A model generated the notes under the pieces. That model had not been told where the DNA came from and did not search any database. It saw nothing but the letters and a program-made list of their open reading frames with translations. Shown here piece by piece: positions 40,803 to 51,911 of a DNA stretch of 64,000 nt. The translations under genes were made by a program, and so were the position numbers. Source of the DNA: Amoebophrya sp. A120 (taxonomy: Eukaryota > Sar > Dinophyceae > Syndiniales > Amoebophryaceae); NCBI GenBank assembly GCA_905178155.1, contig CAJINV010000009.1:3094768-3158767 (forward strand), written 5' to 3'. How positions within the stretch are numbered: position 1 is the first letter of the stretch; the number at the start of each line of letters is the position of its first letter.

Positions 40803-43800
40803 TTTTGCCAAGTTTTTAGAAAAGAAGGATTTAAACAAATTGTACAATGAAGTTAAGTAATGTCTGGAGCTGATGGAGGTTCTCAAGAAAACCTGCTCCG
40901 ATGACTTATTTCGAACACGAGTTTTAGGACTTGTTGTAAAAGTTGTATTTTCTTTTTTTGAAAGTTGTAAAAGTTGTTGTAACTTGTGTGTAGTAGTAAT
41001 GCTTGTTCTAGCTCGCTGTAGCCAAGAATACAACTACCGCCCAGTTGTACTAGAGCCTGTAATTCCTAATAGCAACAATTCGTCTTCTTCTAACCGGCTC
41101 TGTCTGAGATAAATAATACTGGTGAAAATTATAAATACTCGAAAATAATAAAGGACGTTGAAATCTTGTCGTTTGTTGATGTTTCAACATCGATACTTAC
41201 CACTCAAGATGCAGGAGATGGATCGAAAGTGGTAGTAAAGTAGACGGATGAAAAGTTCTTGCTTCTTCTTAGTCGCGAATGTCTTAAAAATCTTCGATTT
41301 TGAGATTGTAAATCTGCGTCTACTTTCTTGCTTTTAAAAACCACTGCGCTTGTGAAGATGGTAAAAAACTCCTCCGAGTCTAGAAGTAGAATTACTGCGG
41401 CGCGATAATGTGATTTTTCTTGTCTAATACAACAGCCTTGGTTTTGAAAAGTTTGTGGAAATTGATTCTCGAAACTGTGCTCGTCCGCAGAAAAAAAACA
41501 AGTCTGCTGTAGAGAGTTGTATTTACCTTTTCAGTGCAGTTTTTTGAAGCTCTAACAAGTTTGTGGGTAAACTTTTGTCGAAAGTGATGCTGAATAAATA
41601 GCGGCTAAACAATAAGGATTCTTAATGACCTCCCAAATGGACACAACTCTACTAAGTACTGGGTTGAAGAATTTGACAAAAATAGGAATTAAAGTAAGAG
41701 TACTACTTGCTTTTTATACGGCGGGAAGCAGCGAAATACTACTACTAGGTGCCGTATCTTGTAAAAGAAGTTGCAGTATCTATCACAATCCGATTCTCCT
41801 ATACTGTGACAAAAAATTCTTCTGCCAATAGTTGTAAGCACATCCAATTATTAAGAACCTGTGGTTTTTTTTTTGGCCGATTGTCGTGTCGTGTTGCAAA
41901 TGGTCTTCCGGAGGACCACAAAAGTTTGTTCTTCGCTACAACTAGTGTTCAGACAAAAAATTTGCTCGAGCAAAAGTGTTTTTTTCTCTTCGTTGAAAAT
42001 GATTTCTATGGAAGTGGATCCGTGACTCTGAGCAGCTGCAGCTTGTCAGGCACTTACAAAAATTTAACTCATGCAGTTTCGTAAAAGAGCTACTATTTCA
42101 CAGTCTGCAAAAATTCACCAGCACGCCGCACGGATTCTTCAGTAGGGAAAATTGATTTTTTGTCTTGGTCTGTGATCCGTCTGTGCCACCTCAAGAGCCT
42201 ATGGTGGATCCTCGAATTCGATTTCGATTTACAAAATTTTGTTCCGATTTTTGATTACTATGCGATGTTGTTACTACCTCCGAGTTGTGTGCTGTTTCCA
42301 GGTGCCTGATGTCCTCGCGCGGAGTACAACTAGCAGTGTAGAATTTGCGAAAGTTGTTCTATGTGCGAACTTTATGCTGAAGCTGATCTTTGGAGAAGAT
42401 CTCCTACTACAACCTCCCCGCTTTATTGAAGATTTTTGTGAAGGTCACACGACCTACTGCCCTCAGGCTGTGGATCTGCTCGTCTAGCGCTAGCGGGCAG
42501 CAGTGTCGTGTGAAAAAGAGAGCTCTTGTAATTTTTTTGTTTAGGGGGAGTCTACTGGTAATATGAAAGAATAATTCTCGGATCTGTTTTAATATCGTGC
42601 TGGGGGAAAGTAAAAGTGGAGATCTCGACCTTTCTCGATGTTTTGATATTTTGCGTATCGTACGGAAATAAAATTGTGAACAGATTAGAGGTTAGTTTCG
42701 GGGGTGTTGACCTTCTTGACTTTTTTGCTAATAGGCAGCTCGAATTTTCGGTGATAAAAAATTTAGTAGTACTTAATTATGATTTACGTACACAAAATTG
42801 GTGTTGTAAAGATGAAAATAAGCGTGGAAAATGTTTGAAAAGAAGTAGCGTCTCGTTGCTATAATATGCGTATTCTAGTTGGGGTGGAAGCTTTTCTCGA
42901 TGTATATATAAAGAATTTTGCAAAGGGGTTCGATGATGATTGCAAGCCGTCGCTGTTTTGATGGTGTACAAAATCGAGCACGAGAACGGTGAACATGAAA
43001 AGAAAAAACCTGTCATGCTAGACTGCGAGCAGTAGTAAAAGTGAGAACGATAAGTCCACCTCGTCGGGCGAGAATTAATGCTCCTTATGCACGCTACGAC
43101 AGTATCAGGAAAAGAACGTACCGAAAATATTTTTGATGTCATGGCAGGAAAGAACGAACCGACAGCTGGTTTCTTGTGCAGTTTTGTTCTCAAGGCCGAA
43201 AAGGAAAAGAACGAATTAATACCGAAGCCTGTTTCTTGTTGTACGTGGTGAAATTATAAGCTCGGCACTGCTTATTTTTTGTTGTAAGACTCTCGTCGTC
43301 GTTCTTTGCAATCACGAAGCTCTGCACATTGCTGCTACACCGATACTAGAATTCGCAGGGAAAAAAAACCGAGGCTACACCATCAGCAGACATTTTCTAC
43401 TGTGGTAAGACAGTAAAGCAACCGATAATCCTAGCAATCCTGACAGGGCCACGACCAACAATTTTAAACGATAAAGGCTTGATGTTTCAGCAAAATACAC
43501 GACGACCCCCGAGGAGGACGGCCGCGTGCAGCTGCTCTAGAAAATATAGCGAACTCTACTGCGGCGAACGATCTAGTGCTGTCCTTTCAAACGTTCAAAA
43601 AAAAGCAACGCGTTTATTCTCGTGCCTTCCAGAACGGTCGTTTCTGGGATTCATTAAATTTGGGTTTTTGTCTTTCTTCGTGAGGTGGACCTGCCTCAAA
43701 AAAGGCTAGTAGCAAGAACGGTTTTTGGACGAGTGAAGCTGATGAACGCTAGCTCCTCATCACACAGTGTTCATTTTTTGCGTACAACTTATTTTCGAGC

Positions 43801-43904
43801 ACATCAAAGTTGCAAATGAGAATGATCGCTTGTTCAAAAATTCATAAATTCTTCCCCGCACAACCACCGGGCGGCGCGCGACCGTTATCCATACATCCCT
43901 TCCT
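40803..43904. other. Long intergenic region
   Basis: AT-richer, with frequent GTTGTA, TAGTAC and TTCTTC words. Frames at 41625, 42239 and 42777 lack domains, introners and consistent composition. No mobile element or hairpin is evident. Promoter for the RRM gene expected just above 40802. Confidence 0.5.
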
Positions 43905-44647
43905 TTATCCCATCCACCCGAGCGGGTCCCTGCAGACGGGGCAGGAACTCGAGGTTTTCAAGTGCTCTTTCAAACACCCTATGAAATGCAAATGTGTCTG
44001 GGTCTGGGAAGCTGGAACTTGTAATGCTAGCTCAACATTCCTGGGAAATCTGTATTGCATAACCGACAAAAGCCGCAGCCATCTTTGTCATGCAAACAGG
44101 CAGTTTCTCATGCGAACTGCCTACGAGAAAGTCTTCCGGAAAGTTGTATGCTGGGCTGCAACCGGAAGTGTTTCCATCATCCACATTTTAGCATCACAAG
44201 TTTCCAGACCCAGACAACATGTTTGCATTTGATACACCCCTGGTGGAACGAGTGCCCGCACATCAGCTCGATTGGGTAGAGATCCTTTTCTTCAGGTTTT
44301 TCCTCTATTTCGTCGAAACAGATCGGGCATTCGGGTTTCGCTGCGGCAACGGGCGGTTCTGCACGAGGTTGTGTCCTCGCCCCGCTGCCCGGAGAAAAAT
44401 TATCCTGTGGAACAAATCCCGGAACAACTGGCAGCAATCCGTCCCCACCCCCGCCGCTGGTACCGGAAGAGTTCCGGCCTTTCTGGCTCTGCGTCCCCGA
44501 CGAGACGATTTGCGGGTCAGGATCTTTTATCAGCACGAAAAGCGTCAAGTGAGCAGCCCCATCACGATTTGCTTTCCTCTCGGTGGGAAGCTGCTGAAAC
44601 AAACGTGTACAAAAATAACCCTGAAGATCCACCACTTTGAGGGTCAT
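43905..44647 (-). CDS. RING-H2 zinc finger protein (probable E3 ubiquitin ligase)
   Basis: RING-H2 domains recruit an E2 and promote ubiquitin transfer. Two exons (44647-44235, 43974-43905; 483 nt, 160 residues). The N-terminal two thirds is polar and Gly/Ser-rich (SSGTSGGGGDGLLP). The C-terminus reads CPICFDEIEEKPEEKD, LYPIELMCGHSFHQGC and SSSCPVCRDPLGWMG: C-x2-C, C-x-H-x2-H-x2-C and C-x2-C, the complete set of eight ligands. The introner lies between the second histidine and the sixth ligand. Exact excision gives HQGC; a residual extra codon would break the spacing. The start lies about 100 bases below the stop of the TPR gene on the same strand. A substrate cannot be inferred. The RAD6-type E2 at 30422 is a possible partner only in the general sense. 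Confidence 0.85.
43980..44234. mobile_element. Introner, family A
   Basis: TATGAAATGCAAATGTG left end; the right end has CAACATGTTTGCATTTGATA with a 3-base insertion. CACCC on both sides. Confidence 0.95.
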
Positions 44648-44747
44648 GCAGGCTAAGGGAAATGATCAATCTCATCGATATCGCACAAATACACTATACA
44701 AATCGTGATAAGTCTCCTACACTACAGGACTACACTGTGCGCAATTT

Positions 44748-47700
44748 CTATTCCATAGTTGCAGCGCCTCGTGGAACTCCCCCAACATCGGCTGATGAGG
44801 TAGAAGCAGACGAAGGTTCCACCGCCGTTACTGCTTCTCCTTGCGCTTCCTCCCACGCCTCCAATTTTGCAAAAAGTTCCTATCAACTGTAAAAATGTCT
44901 GGGTCTGGAAGGTCACAACTTGTGATGCTGTCTGTGGATTCTAAAAAAACTTGTGTTGCATGACCAGCAAGAGGTGTCGGGTTTGTCCTACGCGAAGAGG
45001 GCATGTCTCATGCGGTAGAGGTATCACAAAGCCCTCTAAAAATCTGTGATGCTACGGCATGTATTACAGACGTCATGGCTCATGGAAAATATGCATGACA
45101 AATCTAGAAATCTTCCAGACCCAGACACTTTTGCATTTGATAGTTCCCGGCTGTTGTTCAAATTCAACTTGATCACCTTCGCCAGCCGCAGGTTGTTATG
45201 CAAGAAAAAAACTGTGTAAGTGTAAATCTGTAATGCAGAACACGCAACAGAGTTACACCTGTCATGCCAGACAGACATGAAGTTCTCTTTTCCTGTGTGT
45301 TTTCCCTTACAAGCCACGCATGACAGGTTTTCTCTGTCATGTAGAGCAAATTTGTGATGCTGTCAGCCCAAGATAGTTACACTAAGACAGTTTTTTTGTT
45401 GGATAGTTGTTTTGCTGCTCACAATACGCCAGCCCGGTACTCAGTAACTGCTTCGCCTTTTGCAAATGGTGCAGCAGCTTCGCCTCATCCGGTTGTTGTT
45501 TTTCGTCTTCGTAACTCGCCTATCAAGTGCAAAAGTGTCTGGGTCTGAAAGAGTCATGCTGTTTTTGCATGACACGCAAGGCCTGGCATGGCAGCTCTAG
45601 CATCACAGGTTTCGAAAAGCTTCCGCAATGCCGAATCCGCATGACAAATCCCCCCTTTTTGGTGACAGAAAGTGGGCAGCATTTGCTACCTATGCATGAG
45701 AGGTTTTTCTGTGTTCTGAAATGCGCATCGCAAGTTTGTACTCTTCCAGTTCCAGACCCAGACGTATTTGCAATCCATATCGCGCGGCCGAGGTGAGTGG
45801 ATGCGAAGTTTGTGAGGAGAACGCATCACAGAAAAAAGTGTTAACGTAAACGGAATTTGTGATGCAGTAATGCATCAGAAAAGGTGCCCAAATTTGTATT
45901 GCGTAGCATGCAAGGGAAGCGAAATTTGTAATGCACGACTGCCATCTGTGAAACCCGTTCATCACGTTAACACTTTTTTGTTTGATAGAACGATGTAGGA
46001 GTTGATGCTGGTGGCTACAGTTGTAGCCGGACCGGCGTCGGGTGTTGTTCTTGGTCCCCTGGTAATATGTTGATCCGCGGTGTCCTCGATTTTTGTACTA
46101 GCTACTGCACTACTTCCCGCTGCGTTACTCTCCGTAGAAGAACGAGCTACTTGCTGGAACAATTCATGTCCCTTCGCTTCCCAAATCTCGACCGCCTGGC
46201 TGAAATAGAGTTCCGTCGTATCAAAATGAAAAATCCCCCCTCCCCATACCAACACGGAAATTTGTGAAGCTGATTTGTGGCCACGAATCGTCTTTGTCTT
46301 GCATATAGGGTTATAGGAGCCATTTGACGCATTCCGGAGCATATCTGTCATGCGCTTTCGACTACTGCGAACCTGTTTGCCATGCGCACTTGCTAGCCTT
46401 CTGCATACCCAAACAGGCTCAGACAACGCAGCCAAGCACTTTCTGCAAGACTTGTGTACGCAAACCCAGCATCAGAAACTTCGTTTCGATATGGGGAAGG
46501 GGGATTTTTCCCCTCAATACGTCGGCGTCAGGCTGTTTTCGTACCGTTCGTATTCGGAAACCCCGCTTTCGTCCGCGTCACGCCGTAAGGAAATACCTTT
46601 GGTGAGTGCATTGGGTGGGTTTTAAGGATTGTTAGCGTTTGCCATGTACAGCAAGCGATCGAAATTGCTTTGTCTTTCTTGTCATGCACATTTGCAGGAC
46701 GTACAAGAAGAGCAGTATCGTTCTACCTAGATTCACCAGCGCTCTAGCTTCAAACTGCCAGTCCAACCCCTCCAGCTCCCGTTTACTCAACTCCAGCGCT
46801 TGCCGGTAGTGAATTTCCGCGGCGTCTCTGTCGTCCAACGACATGTAACAGGAGCCAAACGCGGTCAAGCAGTCGAACGTACCGACGAAGTCGCTGTGCA
46901 GGTGGGCTATGCGCAAAGCTTGTTTCAAGTCCTCCAGCGCTTCCTTGCAATCCGAGGAAAGCCGCATCTTCTCCTTGCAGTTCGCTAAGTAGCGGTACGC
47001 GTGGCCCTGCAATTTCTCGTCGGTCTCACACAGCTGAAAGGCCTGCTGGAAGACGATTATGCATTGCAAATATGTTTTAGTCAGTAGGGTCTGGAAACAT
47101 GCAAACTTCTGATGCGCGACGTGTCAGATCACGCAAAAATCTGCCATGCATGGGCAGCAAGAAAATCCATTTTTTGTCTCCGAAGGAGAAAATTTGTAGT
47201 CGTGCGGAACAACAACATGGCGGCACCTTCTCAATATTAAAACCTGTGATACTAGGCCTTGCATGTCAGTCCTTCGGGGTCATGCAAAACCAGCATGGCA
47301 AACCTAAACACCTGCAGGGCATCAACATTTGCATTTGATAACCGTCACGGCTAACCGAAACTCGTTTTGGTGAAACAAAGTGCCCGCTTGGTCGAAAAGG
47401 ATTTGGACTTGTTTTTCTCTCGGGAGGGAGTATCCTGAGAAAAAACTCTCTCAGTCTCAACTTGTGATGCGCAACTTCCTTGGGACAGTCTTTTGTCATG
47501 CTCGAAAAGCAAGAGAGTCCTCTTTCATGTGTCTTTTCCCTTGTGACTGACGCATCACAGGTTTTCCGTGCCATGCTGAGTCTGCAAAGCAGGTTTGAGA
47601 CTGAAACAGTTTTTTCTTGCGATACCGAATGGAAATCGTTCAACACTGGTTGCTGGGTCGATGAGGAGGAGGAACTTGTAGTGCTACCTGTGGAAGTACT

Positions 47701-48390
47701 ACTATTATCGGTCTTGTCGTCAAAAATCCGCTTGCGATTCTTCAGAAACCCCGAACCGAAATCTTGCTTTTTACTTCTTACTTTATTCCCTGCTGCAATA
47801 GCGCTGCTGCTGCTGCTGCTACTGGTCCCGATAGAAGTGCCAGTGCCTGCATTTATTTTCAACGCGCCGTCACCCTCCTCTTTCTGCAAATTTTTCGCCA
47901 GGAGGGAGAGCTGTTTTTTGTTGGAAAAAATCTCGACCCCGTACCGGATTTTCTCCTTTTCCTCGTTTTCCACGATCTTGATGACTTTTCCGACTTCTCC
48001 GTTGTATTCCGGTTTTTTCGCGAGGTCTTTGATCTTCACCCGGTCGTGGAGTTGGAAGGCGGAGGGTGGTTCTGTCGCTGTAGCAGCAGCAGTGGGCGCC
48101 GGTGGAGTAGCAACACGAGCTTCTTCTTGCCCTGAACCTTGCTCGGCACCAACGCTACCAGGGGCCACGAACTCGGGCGCAGCCTCCGCGGAAGGTGGAA
48201 TAGGTCGTCCAGCAGCAGGTGATTGTTCTTTCCTCTCCTCATCCTTCTGTATCGGCGCGGCTGTACCCGATATGGTGTTCTGCGAAACTGCCGAGGATGT
48301 CGAACCGTCCGTGCTCGTGATGGCGCTGCTGCCTTTCTGGCCACAGGCACCGCAGACGGTCTGCACCGCACGCAGCAAAAGTTGCAGCAT
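44748..48390 (-). CDS. KOW-like and TPR-repeat protein, seven introners
   Basis: Probable scaffold or co-chaperone. Nine exons (48390-47625, 47425-47341, 47052-46727, 46596-46520, 46213-45988, 45818-45780, 45515-45406, 45191-45143, 44875-44748) sum to 1806 nt, 601 residues. Residues about 111-172 (QLHDRVKIKDLAKKPEYNGE and KIRYGVEIF, then LLAKNLQK) match the KOW/SH3-like fold that often precedes TPRs. A Ser run follows. From about 260, helical pairs such as AGTLFHQNEFRLAVTVFQQA, AYRYLANCKEKMRL and RDAAEIHYRQALELSKRELE are TPR repeats, continuing to LAYCEQQNNLRLAKVIKLNL. One intron (46597-46726) is GT-AG; the rest are introners of families A, D, E and I. The tail is Ser/Ala-rich and ends RGAATME. 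The exact orthologue is not recognised. Similar KOW-TPR proteins are common in dinoflagellates as far as I recall. Confidence 0.8.
44881..45142. mobile_element. Introner, family A
   Basis: TATCAACTGTAAAAATG left end; GTTCC on both sides. Last intron of the TPR gene. Confidence 0.95.
45197..45405. mobile_element. Introner, family D
   Basis: TATGCAAGAAAAAAACTGTG left, right complement TATCCAACAAAAAAACTG; GTTGT on both sides. Confidence 0.92.
45521..45779. mobile_element. Introner, family A
   Basis: TATCAAGTGCAAAAGTG left end; the right end carries a duplicated TTCCAG. Flanks TCGCC and TCGCG (4/5). Confidence 0.92.
45824..45987. mobile_element. Introner, family I (short)
   Basis: 164 bp. Both ends carry AAAAAAGTGTTAACG; the left starts CATC instead of TATC. 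GAACG on both sides. Only 44 bp separates it from the next introner. Confidence 0.9.
46219..46519. mobile_element. Introner, family E
   Basis: TATCAAAATGAAAAATCCCC left and its near complement at right; CGTCG on both sides. Confidence 0.93.
47058..47340. mobile_element. Introner, family A (diverged)
   Basis: Left TATGCATTGCAAATATG with an extra TTAGTCAG inside the TIR, right CATTTGATA. Flanks ACGAT and ACCGT share three of five bases. Removal gives LAVTVFQQAFQ, so splicing is still in frame. Probably one of the older copies. Confidence 0.85.
47431..47624. mobile_element. Introner, family D (diverged)
   Basis: TATCCTGAGAAAAAACTC left, right complement TATCGCAAGAAAAAACTG. Flanks GGGAG and CCGAA no longer match, but the frame holds across it. 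Confidence 0.82.
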
Positions 48391-48886
48391 TTTGAAAATT
48401 TGTTCTTTGTTGTTTAATTTGAGCTTTAGTTTCCAATATCTTTACCTGCGCTTCCTCTATTGTTCTCGCAGCTGTTTATAGCGTTTTTCCACGCGCTCAC
48501 AAATGTGTCTGTTCAACAGCTCCTCACTACTGCCCGTCTTCCTTGCACAAATTCGATCTCTCTGTAATTGTTGCGAGAAATAAGATGAGAACGACTCGGA
48601 TATTATTGCGCAGAAAGAGTGAGCTGACTACTCGGTCTTCGAGTACACCGCAACACAGCTCGCCACGCGATTGTGTGACATCATCTTCTAACACCGGTAG
48701 CTACAAACACACTCCCGGATCTTTCTAGGTCGCAGCAGCACCACGACCGGAAGTACATGCCACTGAAGAAAATTCTGGAATTCGTTTTACATTCGCGTAC
48801 CGGGAAAAAATGAATCTGTAGGTGTCTTGGCAGCATTCGCTTGGTGTTTCACGGTCGAAGAACTTCAAGTGCACGTGATTCCGTAT
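48391..48886. other. Intergenic region
   Basis: About 500 bp between the TPR gene start and the DUF192 gene stop, both on the minus strand. No frame or repeat is supported. Promoter of the TPR gene expected here. Confidence 0.5.
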
Positions 48887-51800
48887 TCAAAAATCCAGCA
48901 CCCCCCTCGCCCTCGCCAGCACCACATCCTCCCGACTCGCGCCGAACGCTGGGAGGTCGTCTTTGGCAATGAAGAACTGCTGCGGTTTTTCTCCTACTTC
49001 CCTGTCTGCTTTCCCGCCCGGCGGCCGCATCATTCCGCCCAGCAAGGATGTTTCCCCGTTCTTGAAATCAATCGCGCACTTGATGTTTTCTAACGAGGGA
49101 TTTATCAGATGCAAAAATGTCTGGATCTGGAAGATTCTGAGACTTGTGATGCACGTTTTGCATGAGCCGTGATGTCTGTGATGCATGCCCAAGCATCGCA
49201 GACGTTTTAAGGGCATCTTGATGCCTATTCCGCATGACAAATGCCCTCCCGTAGCAAAAATCGCATTCCCTTTGCTGCTCACGCAATACAGCTTGTTTTG
49301 GAATCCAAATGCAGCATCACAAGTTGCATTCTTCCAGACCCAGACACTTTTACATTTGATAGGATTATCATTTCTACTATCTTCTCCACCACCACTCCGC
49401 AACATCCTCCCGAATAGCTTCTCCGCCGCCCACCCCTTCCGGGCTTCCACGACAAATTTCGCGCTTCTACTCGGCGTATGCATTGCAAATATGTCTGGGT
49501 CTGGAAGGTTGTGAGATTTCTCATGCTAGTTTGGCATGACTCTGAGCTCTGTATTGCGTGGCCACGAAGACCTCTTCTTGTCTGTCATGCAAACACGATC
49601 TTTCTCATGCGGAATGCGCAACACAGAGCCACGAGGCAATCTGTCATGCTTGGCGGTGCATTACAGTGCGCTTCCTGTTCACTGACATACATCACAAGTT
49701 TTCAGACCCAGACATTTAATTTGCAGTTCATACGGCGTCACCGCGTTCAAGTCGTCGGCTTTGGCCTGTTTGAAATCCACCAAATCGTTCTTGTACCAAA
49801 TGCAAATATGTCTGGGCCTGGAACATGAGTGGAAGTTGTGTTGCATGTTTTGCATTCCTCGAAAATCTGTGTTGCATAGCCAGCAAAAACGTGACTTTTG
49901 TGTCATGTTGGAAGGCTAAGGGCAGGGCGTCCCCATGTAAATTATTTCGACAAACAGTAGCCTGAGGTCCTGAGGTGGGTGACGCGCCCGAGAGCACAGA
50001 CACCGGCGGAATGGTGACGACCAGAAGGGTCAGGAGACTCACCTTTTTCGCGAGAAAGAAGACTGCTGAACCCGCACGCAAAGCTTCGGCGGGCCGATGC
50101 AAAAAGCACCGGTCTTGTATATGTAAAGCAATCGAAAATCTAACGTCCTTATGCTCGCTGTTGTTATGCTCCTGCCGGTGATCGCAGCACCTGGAGCCCG
50201 CACGAACTAAAAGAGTAGCGCGCAGCTAGGGACTAGGTAGACTCGAACGCCTCTGACCACCACAAGCGGCAGCCGTTTATGTAATTATTCCCCGAGCGGG
50301 CAGACACCAGTAAGCGATTTAGTGAAGAAGCACGACGATGTTGCTACTTACCCGGATTAGCAGACCGAGCCAGGGACTAAGTTAGGAATTGCGCGCTATA
50401 GTTCTTCACCGGAGATCGCAAAGAGGGCCTGGTTATTTTTTTTTAAAACCAATAAAAGGCTAGAGATACATGTAGCGATACGGATAAGCCCGAGCGGCAA
50501 TAACAATATCAGGAACGCCCACATACCAAAATAAACGCCCTTTCCTATAAACTCGAACCACAATAAATCTACACGCAAGCAGCCGCAGCTGCAACCCCAA
50601 CCCCTCCACCGGTCCGCTGGCAAAACGGAAAAAAAACAGCTGCCCCTGCGAGGAAGCGGGATCCGCGATCTAGCGCTACAAGGATGAGGCAAGAAACCCG
50701 GTAAACTCTAGCGGAATTTATTGGGCAGTGCGATTTCTACCGAAGAACATCCACAGCATCTACTGGGACGGCTGCGACGGAAGATGTGTGGGTGCCCAAG
50801 TAGAAATAGTTCTGCGCAACGCCATCAACTAGCACCGAGGGAGAAAAAAGAAAGGTAGAAAAGTGAGAAGCGAGATCCTAAGACACAGCCCCACTTACGA
50901 AAGAAACACCCTAAAAAGTGGATACACCTATGCGTAGCAGAGTAAATTGTCCTGCAAAGACCACGCAGTGGTCTTTGCCTATGCAGAGCAGAGTGACTTT
51001 TGTGTCATGCAAAGACCACGCAGTTTGTTATGCGTGCTACGCATCTTCAGACGGCGTGAAGTAAACTTGTCATGCGCGGCTGCACTGGAAAGCACCAGAC
51101 TCGTCCATACTGTAGCAACACAAGTTCCCAGACCCAGACATATTTGCAATGCATATCTTGGAGTCGCACCACAGAATATCCAAATCAATAAAAGTCTGCT
51201 TCATCCAGAACCCCCGTGCGCCGTGGTTGTTGTTATCGTCGTGCTCCCACTGGAAAATCATCCCCGCGTCTTTACCAGGAGGATTTGTTATTTGTGATAA
51301 ATCTGCTGTTTCTGAAGTAGAAGAAGAAGAGTCAAGTTTTTCCTCTTCCACCGCAGCTCCTTCCGCCGACCGCAGCTCGTGTCGGAACATCAGTCCCTGC
51401 ATGAAATGCGAAAAATCCCGCGGGATCTCCACGGGGAGTGTCGCAATGACTTCATCCGTCTATAACGATGCACAACTCCCCCTCCCCCTGATTTGTATTG
51501 CATGAACAGCAATACAGGCGTCAGCAAAAATACAGGCTTTGCATGACAAACTTGGACAAGAGTGTAATGCTATTTAGGCTGCCAGAACTTGTCATGCAAA
51601 GAACAGTGCCAAGAAGCAAAGGGTGGGTTGGGTATTTTGCATGACAAATGAGGGGGAAGGGGGGTTGTGCACTGCCATACCGTCAGGCTGTTCGTGAAAA
51701 CAACATCCGCGTCGTGGCGCAAGGGGGGCGGATCGGGACGGGCTGTGCGAGACGAGAAGGCTGTAGCTTTTTGCCCGTTTTTCGCCCTGCTGGAACTTTT

Positions 51801-51911
51801 CCTCGTTCTTTTCAGGAAAAAACCAGTCCCGGCTACCGGGGAAAAATTGAGCTGGAGGAACAAGGCGGTCGCGTGAAGGAGACGCGGCGCGCATCTGAGG
51901 GAACATGACAT
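48887..51911 (-). CDS. DUF192 (UPF0127) family protein
   Basis: DUF192 is a small domain of unknown biochemical role, common in bacteria and archaea. Five exons (51911-51680, 51455-51156, 49788-49733, 49471-49362, 49097-48887) sum to 909 nt, 302 residues. Residues 1-28 could be a signal or targeting segment (CAPRLLHATALFLQLNF). Family landmarks are in order: PRDFSHFMQGLMFRHEL, then GMIFQWEHD, GFWMKQTFIDLDILWCDS and AKFVVEARKGWA. Two Ser/Glu-rich insertions and a C-terminal extension (about 95 residues, ending VVLARARGVLDF) are not part of the usual domain. All four introns are introners. The second, inside the domain, is 1362 bp because it carries its own insertion, yet frame and motif (DSKNDLVDFKQ) are exact across it. 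The ATG at 51911 is the most upstream supported start; an upstream exon cannot be excluded. Confidence 0.8.
49103..49361. mobile_element. Introner, family A
   Basis: TATCAGATGCAAAAATG left end; GGATT on both sides. Confidence 0.95.
49477..49732. mobile_element. Introner, family A
   Basis: TATGCATTGCAAATATG left, right end CATTTAATTTGCAGTTCATA; CGGCG on both sides. Confidence 0.95.
49794..51155. mobile_element. Introner, family A, enlarged by an internal insertion
   Basis: Left TACCAAATGCAAATATG, right end TTTGCAATGCATA; TCTTG on both sides although the ends are 1362 bp apart. Without the insert at 49908-51009 it would be 260 bp, the normal family-A length. Confidence 0.9.
49908..51009. mobile_element. 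1.1-kb insertion inside an introner, flanked by a 17-bp direct repeat
   Basis: GTGACTTTTGTGTCATG occurs at 49891-49907 and again at 50993-51009, the second copy being the end of the insert. The inserted part has a minus-strand frame at 50396-50692 with a possible membrane segment (GMWAFLILLLPLGLIRIATC), but no homology is recognised. A GCAAAGACCACGCAG word is also repeated at its right end. Confidence 0.65.
51461..51679. mobile_element. Introner, family F
   Basis: Both ends contain GTGCACAAC or ATGCACAAC followed by CCCCC; CCGTC on both sides. It joins TNSLT to DEVIATLP. Confidence 0.93.

Noticed and set aside
43980-44234. Splice model using a G from each target copy to give GT...AG introns
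   Set aside because: It keeps frame in many genes but adds one residue per intron, breaking RING-H2 and RRM spacing, and most targets lack the needed G bases.
50240-50280. tRNA-like TTCGAGTC word (complement strand)
   Set aside because: The flanking bases cannot form the T-arm stem and no acceptor or anticodon arm is present.
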